Shown here: piece by piece, positions 42,454-51,232 of the stretch
How the letters are laid out: each line of letters opens with the position of its first letter
Position numbering within the stretch: the stretch's first letter is position 1
Source: Halovenus rubra
GTDB lineage: Archaea; Halobacteriota; Halobacteria; Halobacteriales; Haloarculaceae
DNA: 64,000 nt
Assembly: GCF_026586665.1 (NCBI RefSeq)
Contig: NZ_JAODIY010000009.1
Coordinates: 310,001-374,000, forward strand
Reading direction: 5' to 3'
Position numbers and translations under genes: made by a program
The notes under the pieces: model-generated
Seen by the model: only the letters and a program-made list of their open reading frames with translations
Told to the model about the DNA's origin: nothing
The model's database searches: none

Positions 42454-43698
42454 CTATGCCCGGTCGAGAGTGATATGGAACTCTGCCCCACCAAACTCGC
42501 TTTCGCCAACATCGATGTATCCACCGTATGATTCGACGAGGGACTTGGCCAACCCCAAACCGAACCCAGTTCCGTCACTGTCTGGCCCTTTTTTGCCCAT
42601 CTCAAACAGGTCTTCAACTACCTCGTCGGCGATTCCAGTACCGTTGTCTGCCATAGAAATAACGATGGTCTCCTGTGTCGGTTTAACTGAGAGTCGTACA
42701 GTGACTGGTTTATCGTTGTGTACGGCTGCGTTGGAGAGAATATTTGCGAAGACGGACTCGATAAGTTCACCCATATACGCCCGGTATTCGAACTCAGCTG
42801 GGTCGTAATCGACAGTCAGCGAATCGTATTTTGTTTCGACGTTATCTATGGCTTCGGTGAGCACTGGCCGCAACTGCAGTGGCTTCGCCTTGCTTTGTTC
42901 CTGGATTGTCTTGACAGTATCCCCAACACTATCGATGAGCTCTGCCGCGCTTTTCGATGTCTCAAAAATCTTGTCGGTATACTCTTGGGCCTGTGGGGGA
43001 ACGTTTTCTTCCTCAAGCAGGCGCCGAAGCGAGTCAGAAAAGCCGGTGATGACCTGTAAATCGTTGCCGAGATCATGCCGTAACAGTCGCTCGTAGACTT
43101 CTACCATCTCTTTTCGCTTTGCGAGATCGTTTCGCGCCCGCTCAAGCCGTTCGCGGGAGCGGATATTGACGATGGCTGTGGCGACATGCTCAGCGAGAAA
43201 GTCAATCGGTCTAAGATGATGCTTTTTGACTGTCTCGAGCGAGTCCCAGTGGACGACCAACACTGCACCAAAGTTACCACCTTTGTCGGTGTACACGCTC
43301 GGTGCAGCCAGTGTGACACCGCCACTGTGACTTGGAAATGCATCCGACTGCACTCGCGTGATATCGTCGCTCACGTATTCGATAGTCAGTTCGTCGTCAG
43401 CACAGAGTAAAATTTGATTGTCGTTGTACGCCCGGTCGACTAAGTCACTGGGCTCCTGACCGACAGCCTCGCCAGGTACTAAACTCTCGATTGTCCGAAG
43501 GGTATCGGGTCGAATTTCGATAACTGCCGGGTTTGGATGTCCATCGACGATATGTGGAACAGATTCCGCGGTGATCATCGCAACTTCCTCAACTGATTCG
43601 AGGTGATACATCTCTCGGCTGTACTTAACAATCTGACCAGCGGTCTTGATTGTTTGTTCCTCGGAGTCGGCCGTACTGCTTGGATCTCGCCTTGGCAT
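42454..43698 (-). CDS. GAF-domain sensor histidine kinase
   Basis: 414 aa, no membrane helix, so a cytoplasmic sensor. A GAF-like domain spans about residues 20-180 (V-T-L-A-A-P-S-V-Y, F-G-A-V-L-V-V-H-W). A short coiled coil leads to the H-box R-L-L-R-H-D-L-G-N-D-L-Q with His208. The HATPase domain has N-box I-L-S-N-A-A-V-H-N, G1 D-N-G-T-G-I and G2 G-T-G-F-G-L-G-L-A-K. No response regulator is adjacent, as is common in haloarchaea. The ligand is unknown. Confidence 0.88.
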   Translation of the reverse strand: MPRRDPSSTADSEEQTIKTAGQIVKYSREMYHLESVEEVAMITAESVPHIVDGHPNPAVIEIRPDTLRTIESLVPGEAVGQEPSDLVDRAYNDNQILLCADDELTIEYVSDDITRVQSDAFPSHSGGVTLAAPSVYTDKGGNFGAVLVVHWDSLETVKKHHLRPIDFLAEHVATAIVNIRSRERLERARNDLAKRKEMVEVYERLLRHDLGNDLQVITGFSDSLRRLLEEENVPPQAQEYTDKIFETSKSAAELIDSVGDTVKTIQEQSKAKPLQLRPVLTEAIDNVETKYDSLTVDYDPAEFEYRAYMGELIESVFANILSNAAVHNDKPVTVRLSVKPTQETIVISMADNGTGIADEVVEDLFEMGKKGPDSDGTGFGLGLAKSLVESYGGYIDVGESEFGGAEFHITLDRA

Positions 43699-43756
43699 TA
43701 TTTTGTTGAGACGGCCACTATATCTATGTCAAACCCCAATCGGTAAACCATTTTGC

Positions 43757-44824
43757 CTATTCAACTCGGTAGCGGAGGAGAGCCGCGATGCCTCCGAGAT
43801 TCGAAAGTTGCTGCCCAGGATCGAACTCATTCGAAAAGACGGTGACGTCACCCCCCTTTTGCTCGGTTGTCTCGATGACAGTGTTTACGTCGATATCCCA
43901 GTCGCCGTCACTCGTCCGTTCACGTCGTACGTCCGAGTCCAGAACAAGTAACTGGTCGATTGCCCCAAATTCTGCCGCCTCTGCCACGTTTTGTGGTCCG
44001 TATGAGACCTTTGCACCGTCCGAGATTCGTCCCATCAGTTCATCTATCAGCTCTGATTCTTCGGCAATCCGTGTCTGTTCTTGTACTTCCTCGACTGCGC
44101 CACGTTTGAGAACCTCGTGAACACCTCTGTCACCAACACTGCTTGTATCAACTGTCTGTATTTTCTCTGCGACATCGGGAGCGTTTTGTTCAATGTTGTC
44201 AAGTGCGTCGTTCTTTGTGAACCCCGGCCCAGCAAGGATTATCGCCTCGACATCCATCCGATGCAGAATAGCAGTCAGCTCTTCGAACAGTTCCGAACGC
44301 GACCGAGCGTACTCTCCCTTGCCGGTCGGGCCGGTAATGGAAGCACGCTCTTCTGTCCCGAACTGTTCGACACTGTGGACAAAGGCTGTCCCTTCGCTTA
44401 CTGTGGCAATTGCGACATCTGGGTTATCAGTTGCCTCGACAGCCTCCTCTATTCGCTCGCGCTGGTCAGACTTCCATCGCTTTTCGATTTCAATTTCGTC
44501 GTGTTCCTCTACGTTTACCGTATGATGGAGGCCAAGCTGGTCTTCCCGCGAACACTCCTCGATGACGCCACCTACACGGAGCCGGTTTGCAAAGCGGGCA
44601 AACTCTACATCATCGACAGAGAGTCCAACCCAGAGGTGTTCTCGCTCGCCGCCTTTATCTCGAAGCTGATCGTCGTTGCGCTGGATGCGCCGTGTCGTAT
44701 CTCCGGCTACCCGGTCTTCCGGTTCAATGACGTGAGAAATGTGCCAGAGGTCGTCGACGTTCTCGGGAACAAGCGTATACCGCTCTTTCCCGCCGTCAAC
44801 CTGCTGCCTGTCGGCGATTCGCAT
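43757..44824 (-). CDS. pelA: Pelota (Dom34) mRNA surveillance protein
   Basis: 355 aa. Pelota, with aEF-1alpha or ABCE1, rescues ribosomes stalled on mRNA. The N-terminal Sm-like domain is M-R-I-A-D-R...[18 protein letters not shown]. The eRF1-like middle domain has [11 protein letters not shown] and [12 protein letters not shown], without the GGQ of release factors. The C-terminal domain ends [17 protein letters not shown]. The ATG at 44824 is chosen because the family starts with this M-R-I; 44881 would add 19 residues. It diverges from alkA. Confidence 0.93.
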   Translation of the reverse strand: MRIADRQQVDGGKERYTLVPENVDDLWHISHVIEPEDRVAGDTTRRIQRNDDQLRDKGGEREHLWVGLSVDDVEFARFANRLRVGGVIEECSREDQLGLHHTVNVEEHDEIEIEKRWKSDQRERIEEAVEATDNPDVAIATVSEGTAFVHSVEQFGTEERASITGPTGKGEYARSRSELFEELTAILHRMDVEAIILAGPGFTKNDALDNIEQNAPDVAEKIQTVDTSSVGDRGVHEVLKRGAVEEVQEQTRIAEESELIDELMGRISDGAKVSYGPQNVAEAAEFGAIDQLLVLDSDVRRERTSDGDWDIDVNTVIETTEQKGGDVTVFSNEFDPGQQLSNLGGIAALLRYRVE

Positions 44825-44944
44825 ACGCGACAGTCCGTGCCTCTCCGGTAAGTGAGTGCTGATATCGACTTTGATGGTCACAATTGTGGGAGTGCTGACC
44901 GCTAGCCGAACCCCTGAAGAGTCCAGCTACCGTGGCGTTAATCA

Positions 44945-45583
44945 ATGGACGATGACCGCTCCACCGCACAGACCACCGCCAACGGAGCATCAACGACCGC
45001 TCAACAAGCAGCCGCATCTCTTCGGGAAGACGGTGCGCTCGAACCCCATATCGATCAGCACGGGACGCTACCGCTAAAGCCAGCCGACGACAGCTATCAG
45101 CGCCTTGTCGTCTCGCTCCTCCGCCAGCAGGTGTCTATCGCGTCCGCAGAAGCCGTCAGAGAACGGTTGTTCACACAGTTCGACGTTACTCCCGAGACAA
45201 TGTTAGCTGCCGACCCGGACCGTCTCGCGTCGGTCGGTCTTTCTGCGGCAAAAGTCGAGTACATCAAATCGACCGCACGAGCATTTCAGGAGAACGGCTA
45301 CTCCAGGGAGTCTTTCGGAGCGCTGGACGACGAGGCTGTTCGCGAGGAACTAACCGAAATCCGGGGCGTCGGTCCTTGGACCGCAAAGATGTTTCTCATC
45401 TACGCACTGGGGCGTCCAGACGTGTTCGCGGTCGAGGACCTCGGCATCCGTCGAGGCATAGAACTAGTCTGTGATAGAGAGATGACCAGAGGTGAGATGG
45501 TTGACCGAGCCAAAAAGTGGCGACCGTATCGCTCGTATGCTTCGCTGTACCTCTGGCGAGCGTACGAAGGTGACACACTGTGA
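44945..45583 (+). CDS. alkA: DNA-3-methyladenine glycosylase II (AlkA-type, HhH-GPD)
   Basis: 212-aa base-excision repair enzyme. The helix-hairpin-helix is L-T-E-I-R-G-V-G-P-W-T-A-K-M at about residues 136-149, and the catalytic Asp of the GPD motif is D165 in V-E-D-L-G-I-R-R. A conserved K-W-R-P-Y-R-S-Y-A tail is present. There is no iron-sulfur Cys set, consistent with AlkA rather than EndoIII. It is monocistronic and divergent from pelA with about 120 bases between starts. Confidence 0.9.
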   Translation: MDDDRSTAQTTANGASTTAQQAAASLREDGALEPHIDQHGTLPLKPADDSYQRLVVSLLRQQVSIASAEAVRERLFTQFDVTPETMLAADPDRLASVGLSAAKVEYIKSTARAFQENGYSRESFGALDDEAVREELTEIRGVGPWTAKMFLIYALGRPDVFAVEDLGIRRGIELVCDREMTRGEMVDRAKKWRPYRSYASLYLWRAYEGDTL

Positions 45584-45740
45584 ACCGTTTCTTGGCCTCG
45601 TAACTTGAGACTCAGCAGTTCTCGTTATCACAGGAATCTTCGGTTGCCGAACAACCCCGGGAGGTTCGCCTTGCGTATTTGCAAGGACACAGACTCGGAC
45701 AAACGTTGATACGAGGTCCGCACAAAGTAATGACTAGGTG

Positions 45741-46088
45741 ATGGCCCGGTACGAGACGGTTGTCGAAGATAATACAATCTACGTCGGCTCACCCGACGGG
45801 CTAGTCAAAGTGGGGAGTCTTCCCATCGCGCTCGATGTGGTCGGTGGGCCATCTTGGGAGATTACGTACACCGAAGACCTCAAAGAGCGTCATCCGGAAC
45901 TGGATACCTCCGATGAAGGGCTGATTGTAGACGTTGTAGACATCATGAATACAATGACACACTCAAAACGGTTTGTCAAAACACTCGCGGCACAGCCAGC
46001 CGAGCCAACGGATGAAGATAGGGTCTCGCCGCGTCTTGGGTTATTCGTCGGCAAGTTACTCGAAAATCTCGAAAGTGGTGTCTCCTAA
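45741..46088 (+). CDS. Small conserved haloarchaeal protein
   Basis: 115 aa, acidic and soluble. M-A-R-Y-E-T-V-V-E-D, I-Y-V-G-S-P-D-G-L-V-K-V-G, an L-D-V-V-G-G-P-S-W-E-I-T-Y strand and a helical C-terminus G-L-F-V-G-K-L-L-E-N-L. No function is recognised. ATG 45741 is preferred over GTG 45738. A short inverted repeat CCTTGC/GCAAGG (about 45669-45685) lies upstream. Confidence 0.6.
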   Translation: MARYETVVEDNTIYVGSPDGLVKVGSLPIALDVVGGPSWEITYTEDLKERHPELDTSDEGLIVDVVDIMNTMTHSKRFVKTLAAQPAEPTDEDRVSPRLGLFVGKLLENLESGVS

Positions 46089-46121
46089 CGCGTTGACGCT
46101 ACGTCTTCGAGTGAAAGTGGG

Positions 46122-46709
46122 CTACAATACTGTCTCGACAGCATCGAGAACCGCATCACGGACGTGTTCCTCAGACTGGGTGGCATCGATACGGATGAAC
46201 CGTTCGGGCTCGGCTTCGATAAGTCGCTCATAGTTCGACTGGACGCGCTCTAGATACTCTGCTCGCTCGAATTTGTTTGTTGCACCGCTTCGCTTTGCTG
46301 CTGTCTCCGGATCAATATCGAGATACAGCGTTGCTTCCGGTGGTCGTGTCCATGGCTCGTGAATCTCCTTGACAAAGTTGACAGCGTCGTCGAACCGGTC
46401 GGAGAGTGTAACACCCTGATACGCGTACCGAGAGTCAGAGTATCGATCAGAGATAATAGGTGTTCCCGTCTCGATGGCTGGCTCGATTGTATTTGCGACG
46501 TGGTCTGCGTGGTCGGCAGTGTATAGAAACAACTCGGCAAGCGAGTCGGCGTCGTCGTCCTGTATCGACCGGCGTACGGCTTCACCATACCAGGAGGTTG
46601 TGGGCTCGCGTGTAAACACTGTCTCCGGGGGGACTGCGTCGGCAGACTGAAGTGCGTCCATGCAGGTTGTCTTGCCGCTTCCATCCAATCCTTCGAGCGT
46701 CACCAGCAT
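46122..46709 (-). CDS. tmk: Thymidylate kinase
   Basis: 195 aa, phosphorylates dTMP to dTDP. The P-loop G-L-D-G-S-G-K-T-T is at residues 6-14, the D-R-Y motif is in I-I-S-D-R-Y-S-D-S, and the lid region is [11 protein letters not shown]. The start at 46709 gives the family-typical M-L-V-T-L-E-G; an earlier ATG at 46763 adds 18 residues with no family similarity. Confidence 0.92.
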   Translation of the reverse strand: MLVTLEGLDGSGKTTCMDALQSADAVPPETVFTREPTTSWYGEAVRRSIQDDDADSLAELFLYTADHADHVANTIEPAIETGTPIISDRYSDSRYAYQGVTLSDRFDDAVNFVKEIHEPWTRPPEATLYLDIDPETAAKRSGATNKFERAEYLERVQSNYERLIEAEPERFIRIDATQSEEHVRDAVLDAVETVL

Positions 46710-46804
46710 ACTCGGAGATAGAGGGGGGCACATGTAAACGCGCCGGATAGCGGTCGAACTCACAAGGCAAAGAGTTCATTTCTTGTCGGGCCGCACAAAC
46801 TGAC

Positions 46805-47587
46805 ATGAGTGGAGTTCTCGACCACACGATGATGCGTGTCAGCGACCTCGAACAGTCCGTTGACTGGTACGCAACGAACCTCGAATACGAGCAAAAAGAC
46901 CGGTACGACGGTGACGGATTCAGCATCGTCTATATGGGTCCCGAGGATATGCACGATGACGGTGCGATGCTTGAACTAACGGAGAATGAAGATGAGTCTG
47001 GCCTCGAACTGGGTGACGGGTGGGGCCACATTGCGGTTCGCGTTGAAGATGTCCACGACGCCTACTACGAACTAATCGAAAACGGTGTCGACGACTACCG
47101 ACGGCCCGAAGATAATCCGGGATACGCGTTCGTCAAAGATCCCGACGGACACGAAATCGAGATTGTCGAACGTGACTTCGGCGCGCGCTGGAGTCTCGAC
47201 CACACGATGATACGTGTCGAAGATGCCGACGAGGCACTTGGCTACTGGACCCGGAAATTTGGGTACGAAACGACCGGTCGCTGGGAGTCTGACACCTTCG
47301 CTAATTACTTCATGCGACCGGCTGGTGTGGCCCAGGAGGCAATGGCACTAGAGCTTACATATAACTACGACGGTCGGAGCTACACACTGGGTGATGCCTG
47401 GGGACACCTCTGTGTTAGAGCTGACGACCTAGCAGCGGACTGGGCACAACTCCAGACAAGAGAAGCCCCCGATTACCGCGACCCGGCGTCCTGTGACGAC
47501 ATGTACGCGTTCACCAAAGACCCTGATGGGCACGAAGTCGAACTCGTTGAGCGAGACCCCGAAGCCGACTCTCTTTTCCCCTTCTAA
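46805..47587 (+). CDS. Double-module VOC protein (glyoxalase I-like)
   Basis: 260 aa of two tandem vicinal-oxygen-chelate modules (about 1-127 and 128-255). Both keep a full metal set: His (L-D-H-T-M), Glu (L-E-L-T), His (W-G-H) and Glu (E-I-E-I-V-E-R or E-V-E-L-V-E-R). Duplicated modules in one chain can form the active site without dimerising. It probably acts on a methylglyoxal-thiol adduct; haloarchaea use gamma-glutamylcysteine rather than glutathione, so lactoylglutathione is unlikely to be its natural substrate. Confidence 0.85.
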   Translation: MSGVLDHTMMRVSDLEQSVDWYATNLEYEQKDRYDGDGFSIVYMGPEDMHDDGAMLELTENEDESGLELGDGWGHIAVRVEDVHDAYYELIENGVDDYRRPEDNPGYAFVKDPDGHEIEIVERDFGARWSLDHTMIRVEDADEALGYWTRKFGYETTGRWESDTFANYFMRPAGVAQEAMALELTYNYDGRSYTLGDAWGHLCVRADDLAADWAQLQTREAPDYRDPASCDDMYAFTKDPDGHEVELVERDPEADSLFPF

Positions 47588-47599
47588 TCACCGGCGCAG

Positions 47600-48379
47600 T
47601 CAATCTGTTTGTGGAAGCGATTTTGCCGCGACAACGAACACAACAGTGGTGAACAGACAGAGAATTAGCAGGTCAAGATACGGGCCAGGATTCCCGTAGA
47701 TGACGTCGCTCTCGATACTACCCTCGTACGTGACTGCACGAATCCCACGTGTCAGGTACGTCATCGGCGAGAGTTCTAGTGGAAGCCAGCCGGGAAGCAT
47801 CTCACTAGAGACAAACGCCTCCGAGAGGAACAACAACGGAACAGCCACACCGTTGCTCGCAGCAATGACGCCGTCCTGAGAACTGGTGAAGCTACCGAGC
47901 ATCGCACCGATTGAACAGAACAGGGCAGTGCCAATGGCAACAAACGGGACGACAAGGGCCAATTCGGTCGTTACCGAGAGTGTCGCACCTGTTCCGAACA
48001 CGAGCAAGGCAAGCAACAGTAGTGATGCAACACCGATTACCGATGTATTGACGAGCGTCTGAGCGAGCAGCCATTCCCACCGTCGAAGCGGTGTCGTCGC
48101 CAACTTTTCGAACTGGCTTGTATCTCGATGGCGGCTGACTTCACTGCCGACACGCGAAAGCGGCGTAAAGAGGACGACGACTCCGAGATAGCCAGCAATG
48201 TACCAGCCCGGCTCCTCGGCGAACAAGCCGCCGCCACTGGACTGTGTCTGGACAAGCACACCAAAGATGACGACGATTATCGCAGGGAAGAAAAATGTAA
48301 AGAACACCGCTGTCCGCCGCCGGAGAAAACTGTGTCTCCCGGCTGTTGCCGTTGCAAGAATTCGTGTGAGACGACCCAT
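47600..48379 (-). CDS. ABC-2 type transporter permease
   Basis: 259 aa with about six transmembrane helices, the first at about 25-45 (A-V-F-F-T-F-F-F-P-A-I-I-V-V-I-F-G). S-E-A-F-V-S-S-E-M-L-P and L-T-R-G-I-R-A are typical of ABC-2 exporters of drugs, lipids or polysaccharides. Its start overlaps the stop of the ATPase gene (TAATG), so the pair is co-translated. The substrate cannot be told. Confidence 0.88.
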   Translation of the reverse strand: MGRLTRILATATAGRHSFLRRRTAVFFTFFFPAIIVVIFGVLVQTQSSGGGLFAEEPGWYIAGYLGVVVLFTPLSRVGSEVSRHRDTSQFEKLATTPLRRWEWLLAQTLVNTSVIGVASLLLLALLVFGTGATLSVTTELALVVPFVAIGTALFCSIGAMLGSFTSSQDGVIAASNGVAVPLLFLSEAFVSSEMLPGWLPLELSPMTYLTRGIRAVTYEGSIESDVIYGNPGPYLDLLILCLFTTVVFVVAAKSLPQTD

Positions 48380-49308
48380 TACTCTTCACCCCCAGCAACA
48401 GCGATTCTGCCGTCTGCTGTCCGCTGTGTGACTGATTGTTCAGTCAATTCGAGATAAACATCTTCGAGGTCTGGGTCAGTCCATGTCAATGAGTCGACCG
48501 TCATCTCGCTTGCTTCAAGTGTCGTCACAACCGAACCGATTTCGTTTGGCGGGACATTTCTGAGTGTGAGTTGTCCATTGCCAAGCGACCCTTCGTAATC
48601 GAACAGTTCGGCTACAGATTCCTCAAGCTCTCCACCGACGTATAGCAAGCTGTCTCCACCGTAGCTTTCGATGAGGGTTTCGGGACTGTCGAGTGCCACA
48701 ATTGCACCGTCAGCAAGCAATCCAACTCGGTCAGACAACTCCTCTGCTTCTTCCATATAGTGTGTCGTGATGAAGATTGTCGTTCCCTCAGCAGCCAGTC
48801 CCTCTAAAAGTTGCCAGAGTTGTCGTCGGCCAGCCGGGTCAATTCCAGTTGTCGGTTCGTCAAGGACGAGCATATCTGGGTCGTTGACCAGTGCACTCGC
48901 CACGCATGTACGCCGTTTTTGTCCACCTGAGAGGTTCTCGTAGTAGGTTTCGGCGTCGTCGTCCATTCCGACAGCTTCCAGCAAATCGTCGGTCGGCTCG
49001 GGGTCCTCGTAAAGACCACTGTAGTAATCCAGTATCTCTCTCGCAGTCAGGCGCTCTGGTGGGTCAAAGTTCTGGGGCAGCAATCCAATTCGTTCACCCT
49101 CCACGGATTGTGGTGGTTCGCCAAACAACTCGACCGAGCCAGTTACCTCAGTCGTCCCAGTCAGTGCTCTGACAAGCGTTGTTTTGCCCGCGCCGTTTGG
49201 GCCGACAAGTGCAAAAATTTCTCCGCTCTCAACCGAGAGCGAAACATCATCAAGCGCCACGGTGTCACCGTACTGTCTGGAGACCTCGTCTGCGACGAGA
49301 ACAGCCAT
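48379..49308 (-). CDS. ABC transporter ATP-binding protein (ABC-2 exporter)
   Basis: 309 aa. Walker A G-P-N-G-A-G-K-T-T near residues 38-46, signature L-S-G-G-Q-K-R-R, Walker B L-V-L-D-E-P-T-T-G-I-D and the H-loop I-F-I-T-T-H-Y. The last 90 residues form the regulatory domain seen in Nod/CcmA-type exporters. It partners the permease downstream. Confidence 0.9.
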   Translation of the reverse strand: MAVLVADEVSRQYGDTVALDDVSLSVESGEIFALVGPNGAGKTTLVRALTGTTEVTGSVELFGEPPQSVEGERIGLLPQNFDPPERLTAREILDYYSGLYEDPEPTDDLLEAVGMDDDAETYYENLSGGQKRRTCVASALVNDPDMLVLDEPTTGIDPAGRRQLWQLLEGLAAEGTTIFITTHYMEEAEELSDRVGLLADGAIVALDSPETLIESYGGDSLLYVGGELEESVAELFDYEGSLGNGQLTLRNVPPNEIGSVVTTLEASEMTVDSLTWTDPDLEDVYLELTEQSVTQRTADGRIAVAGGEE

Positions 49309-49378
49309 ACGTGAACCGACGGAACGACTAAAGAAAGGTAGTTCGATTGTCTGCCGCTATCGACCGAGCGAGCAGGCG

Positions 49379-49609
49379 TTACAGTGCCCCGCGAACCGCT
49401 CGAGTAATCTCGTCAACATCAAACTCGTCTTCTTCTTTGTCGAAAACCGTCGTGCCGTCGACACTGACTGTGAATACGCCGTGGTCACCCATTACCAGCG
49501 ATAGCTCGGTCAGTTCCGCTTCTACACCGTTAAGAATAGCTGCCTGTACGTCCAGTGCTCGGTCTTTGAATCCACAGGGAACGCAGTACTCGATTTCTAC
49601 GTTTGACAT
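49379..49609 (-). CDS. Rdx-family redox protein (SelT/SelW/SelH-like)
   Basis: 76 aa. A thioredoxin-like minimal fold with V-E-I-E-Y-C-V-P-C-G-F near the start: the C-x-x-C is the redox site (U or C at the second position in selenoproteins, Cys here). L-V-M-G-D-H-G-V-F-T-V and V-F-D-K complete the fold. An upstream ATG at 49684 would add 25 residues before the conserved start. Its electron partner is unknown. Confidence 0.75.
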   Translation of the reverse strand: MSNVEIEYCVPCGFKDRALDVQAAILNGVEAELTELSLVMGDHGVFTVSVDGTTVFDKEEDEFDVDEITRAVRGAL

Positions 49610-49737
49610 ACATTGAGTCGGTACAGTCCCATAGTGCAACAATGTTGTGCCCACACACTCGCCAACGAGTGTCCCGGAAGACACAGCAAAAAGAACAACG
49701 AGAAGCGTTGTTCGAAGACAGCACAGTCAGTACGTTC

Positions 49738-51168
49738 CTACAGCGCCATTGCGTCAATCACAATCGCAACGAGGAATAGCCCAAGGTAGGCGTTTGAGGC
49801 GTGAAACGCACGGAATGCAGCTGATTCAGTCTGTTCTCGGTGGAGGACGACAACCGCAGCCAGAAAGATAGCACCAAGTGAGACTGTCACACCAGCAGTC
49901 AACCAGCCGAGGTCAGTAACCCAGATAAGCCCGCTTCCACACGCTAGTGTAGCACCCAACCAGAAGAGGATGTGTTTACGCGTTGTTGTCTCACCACGGA
50001 CCACCGGCATCATCGGGAACCCACCGCGCTCATAATCGTCCTGGTATGCCAGGGCAAGGTTATAGAAGTGTGCAGGCGTCCAAACAAAAATGAACGCGGC
50101 AAGTAACAATGCTGCAACGTCAATACGACCCGTCACAGCGGTCCAGCCGATGAGTGCGGGAAGCGAGCCGGCAGCGCCACCAAGAACCGTATTTTGGACC
50201 GTGTTTGGCTTGAGCACCAGCGTGTAGATGATGCTATAGAATAGAATCGCGACGACTCCTAGTGCTGCAGCCACGAGAGTTGTCTGTAAGAAGAGCAGAA
50301 CAGATAGCCCAGTCAGGGCGAATCCGAAGACGAGTGCGTTCCGTTTTGGCACCTCGTGGGTTGCAAGCGGGCGGTCGTTCGTCCGGGACATCCGCTTATC
50401 TCTGTCGCGTTCGAGAACGTGATTGAACGTACCACTCGCACCGATAGAGAGCACCCCGCCGCCAAGTGTGTAGAGAATCGTGCCAACGTCAACGGCCCAG
50501 CCGTTAGCTGCTGCAAGTGCCATCGCTGCCGCCGCAACTAGACTGAGCAGCCACATCAGGCGTGGCTTCATTAGACGAAAGTAAGCAAAGCCTCGTGCAC
50601 GGATACGGACACCAAGTGGTTGGTCTGCAAGCGGTGTTGGACTGTCGTCCGCTGTCGAGTTGTTCTCTACTTCATCGAGCGGGGCTGGCTCGAGTTCGTT
50701 GGTTGGCGTTCTGGTATCCTGTCCGCCAGTTTCAAATTCGAGATGCCATGCGAGCGAGAGCAACAGGACGCCAAAGAGACTCACGCCAGCCAGAAGATGG
50801 ATTCCGGGAACGGCCGTGATACCGGTTGCCATAAACGCGCCTATCGCAATTTGTACGGGATACAAGAACAGCGCCAGAACGATAGCAAACTTTGCGCGTT
50901 GTGCAGTTCCAGATTTAAGCAGACTAATCCCTGCAACCAGTACCACAAGACCAACAGCGCCGGCGAGCAGCCGGTGACCAATGGCGACGACGACTGCAGG
51001 GTTCGTTAGGTCTCCCGTACACGCCGGCCAGCTCGAACAGGCCTCGGCTGCTTCGGTGAGAGAGGCTGTCGCACCCACGACGACAAGAACATAGACACCG
51101 ATGACAGCCATCGACAGCCACCCGGTCGGCGTTGGTCGGGAGAGCCGCGATGAAAACCCACTAAACAT
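49738..51168 (-). CDS. ctaB: Heme A synthase-like / protoheme IX farnesyltransferase fusion (CtaA-CtaB)
   Basis: 476-aa integral membrane protein. The N-terminal 160 residues hold four helices resembling half of CtaA/COX15 (A-C-S-S-W-P-A-C, G-H-R-L-L-A-G, I-H-L-L-A-G with likely heme His). A linker (about 150-200) leads to the CtaB prenyltransferase with the Asp-rich motif region N-H-V-L-E-R-D-R-D-K-R-M-S-R-T-N-D-R-P-L and its second partner D-Y-E-R-G-G-F-P-M-M-P. It makes heme O (and perhaps A) for terminal oxidases. The minus TATA ACATAAATAG near 51194-51204 gives a leaderless start. Confidence 0.88.
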   Translation of the reverse strand: MFSGFSSRLSRPTPTGWLSMAVIGVYVLVVVGATASLTEAAEACSSWPACTGDLTNPAVVVAIGHRLLAGAVGLVVLVAGISLLKSGTAQRAKFAIVLALFLYPVQIAIGAFMATGITAVPGIHLLAGVSLFGVLLLSLAWHLEFETGGQDTRTPTNELEPAPLDEVENNSTADDSPTPLADQPLGVRIRARGFAYFRLMKPRLMWLLSLVAAAAMALAAANGWAVDVGTILYTLGGGVLSIGASGTFNHVLERDRDKRMSRTNDRPLATHEVPKRNALVFGFALTGLSVLLFLQTTLVAAALGVVAILFYSIIYTLVLKPNTVQNTVLGGAAGSLPALIGWTAVTGRIDVAALLLAAFIFVWTPAHFYNLALAYQDDYERGGFPMMPVVRGETTTRKHILFWLGATLACGSGLIWVTDLGWLTAGVTVSLGAIFLAAVVVLHREQTESAAFRAFHASNAYLGLFLVAIVIDAMAL

Positions 51169-51232
51169 ATCTATATTCTTGGAGAGGAGCTATTTATGTA
51201 GCACGCTTCTTTCCAGTTTCCGAGATCGGGTG

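Noticed and set aside
44081-44851. 256-codon plus-strand frame opposite pelA
   Set aside because: Antisense to the confidently identified Pelota gene; composition rich in Cys, Phe and Leu with no recognisable domain.
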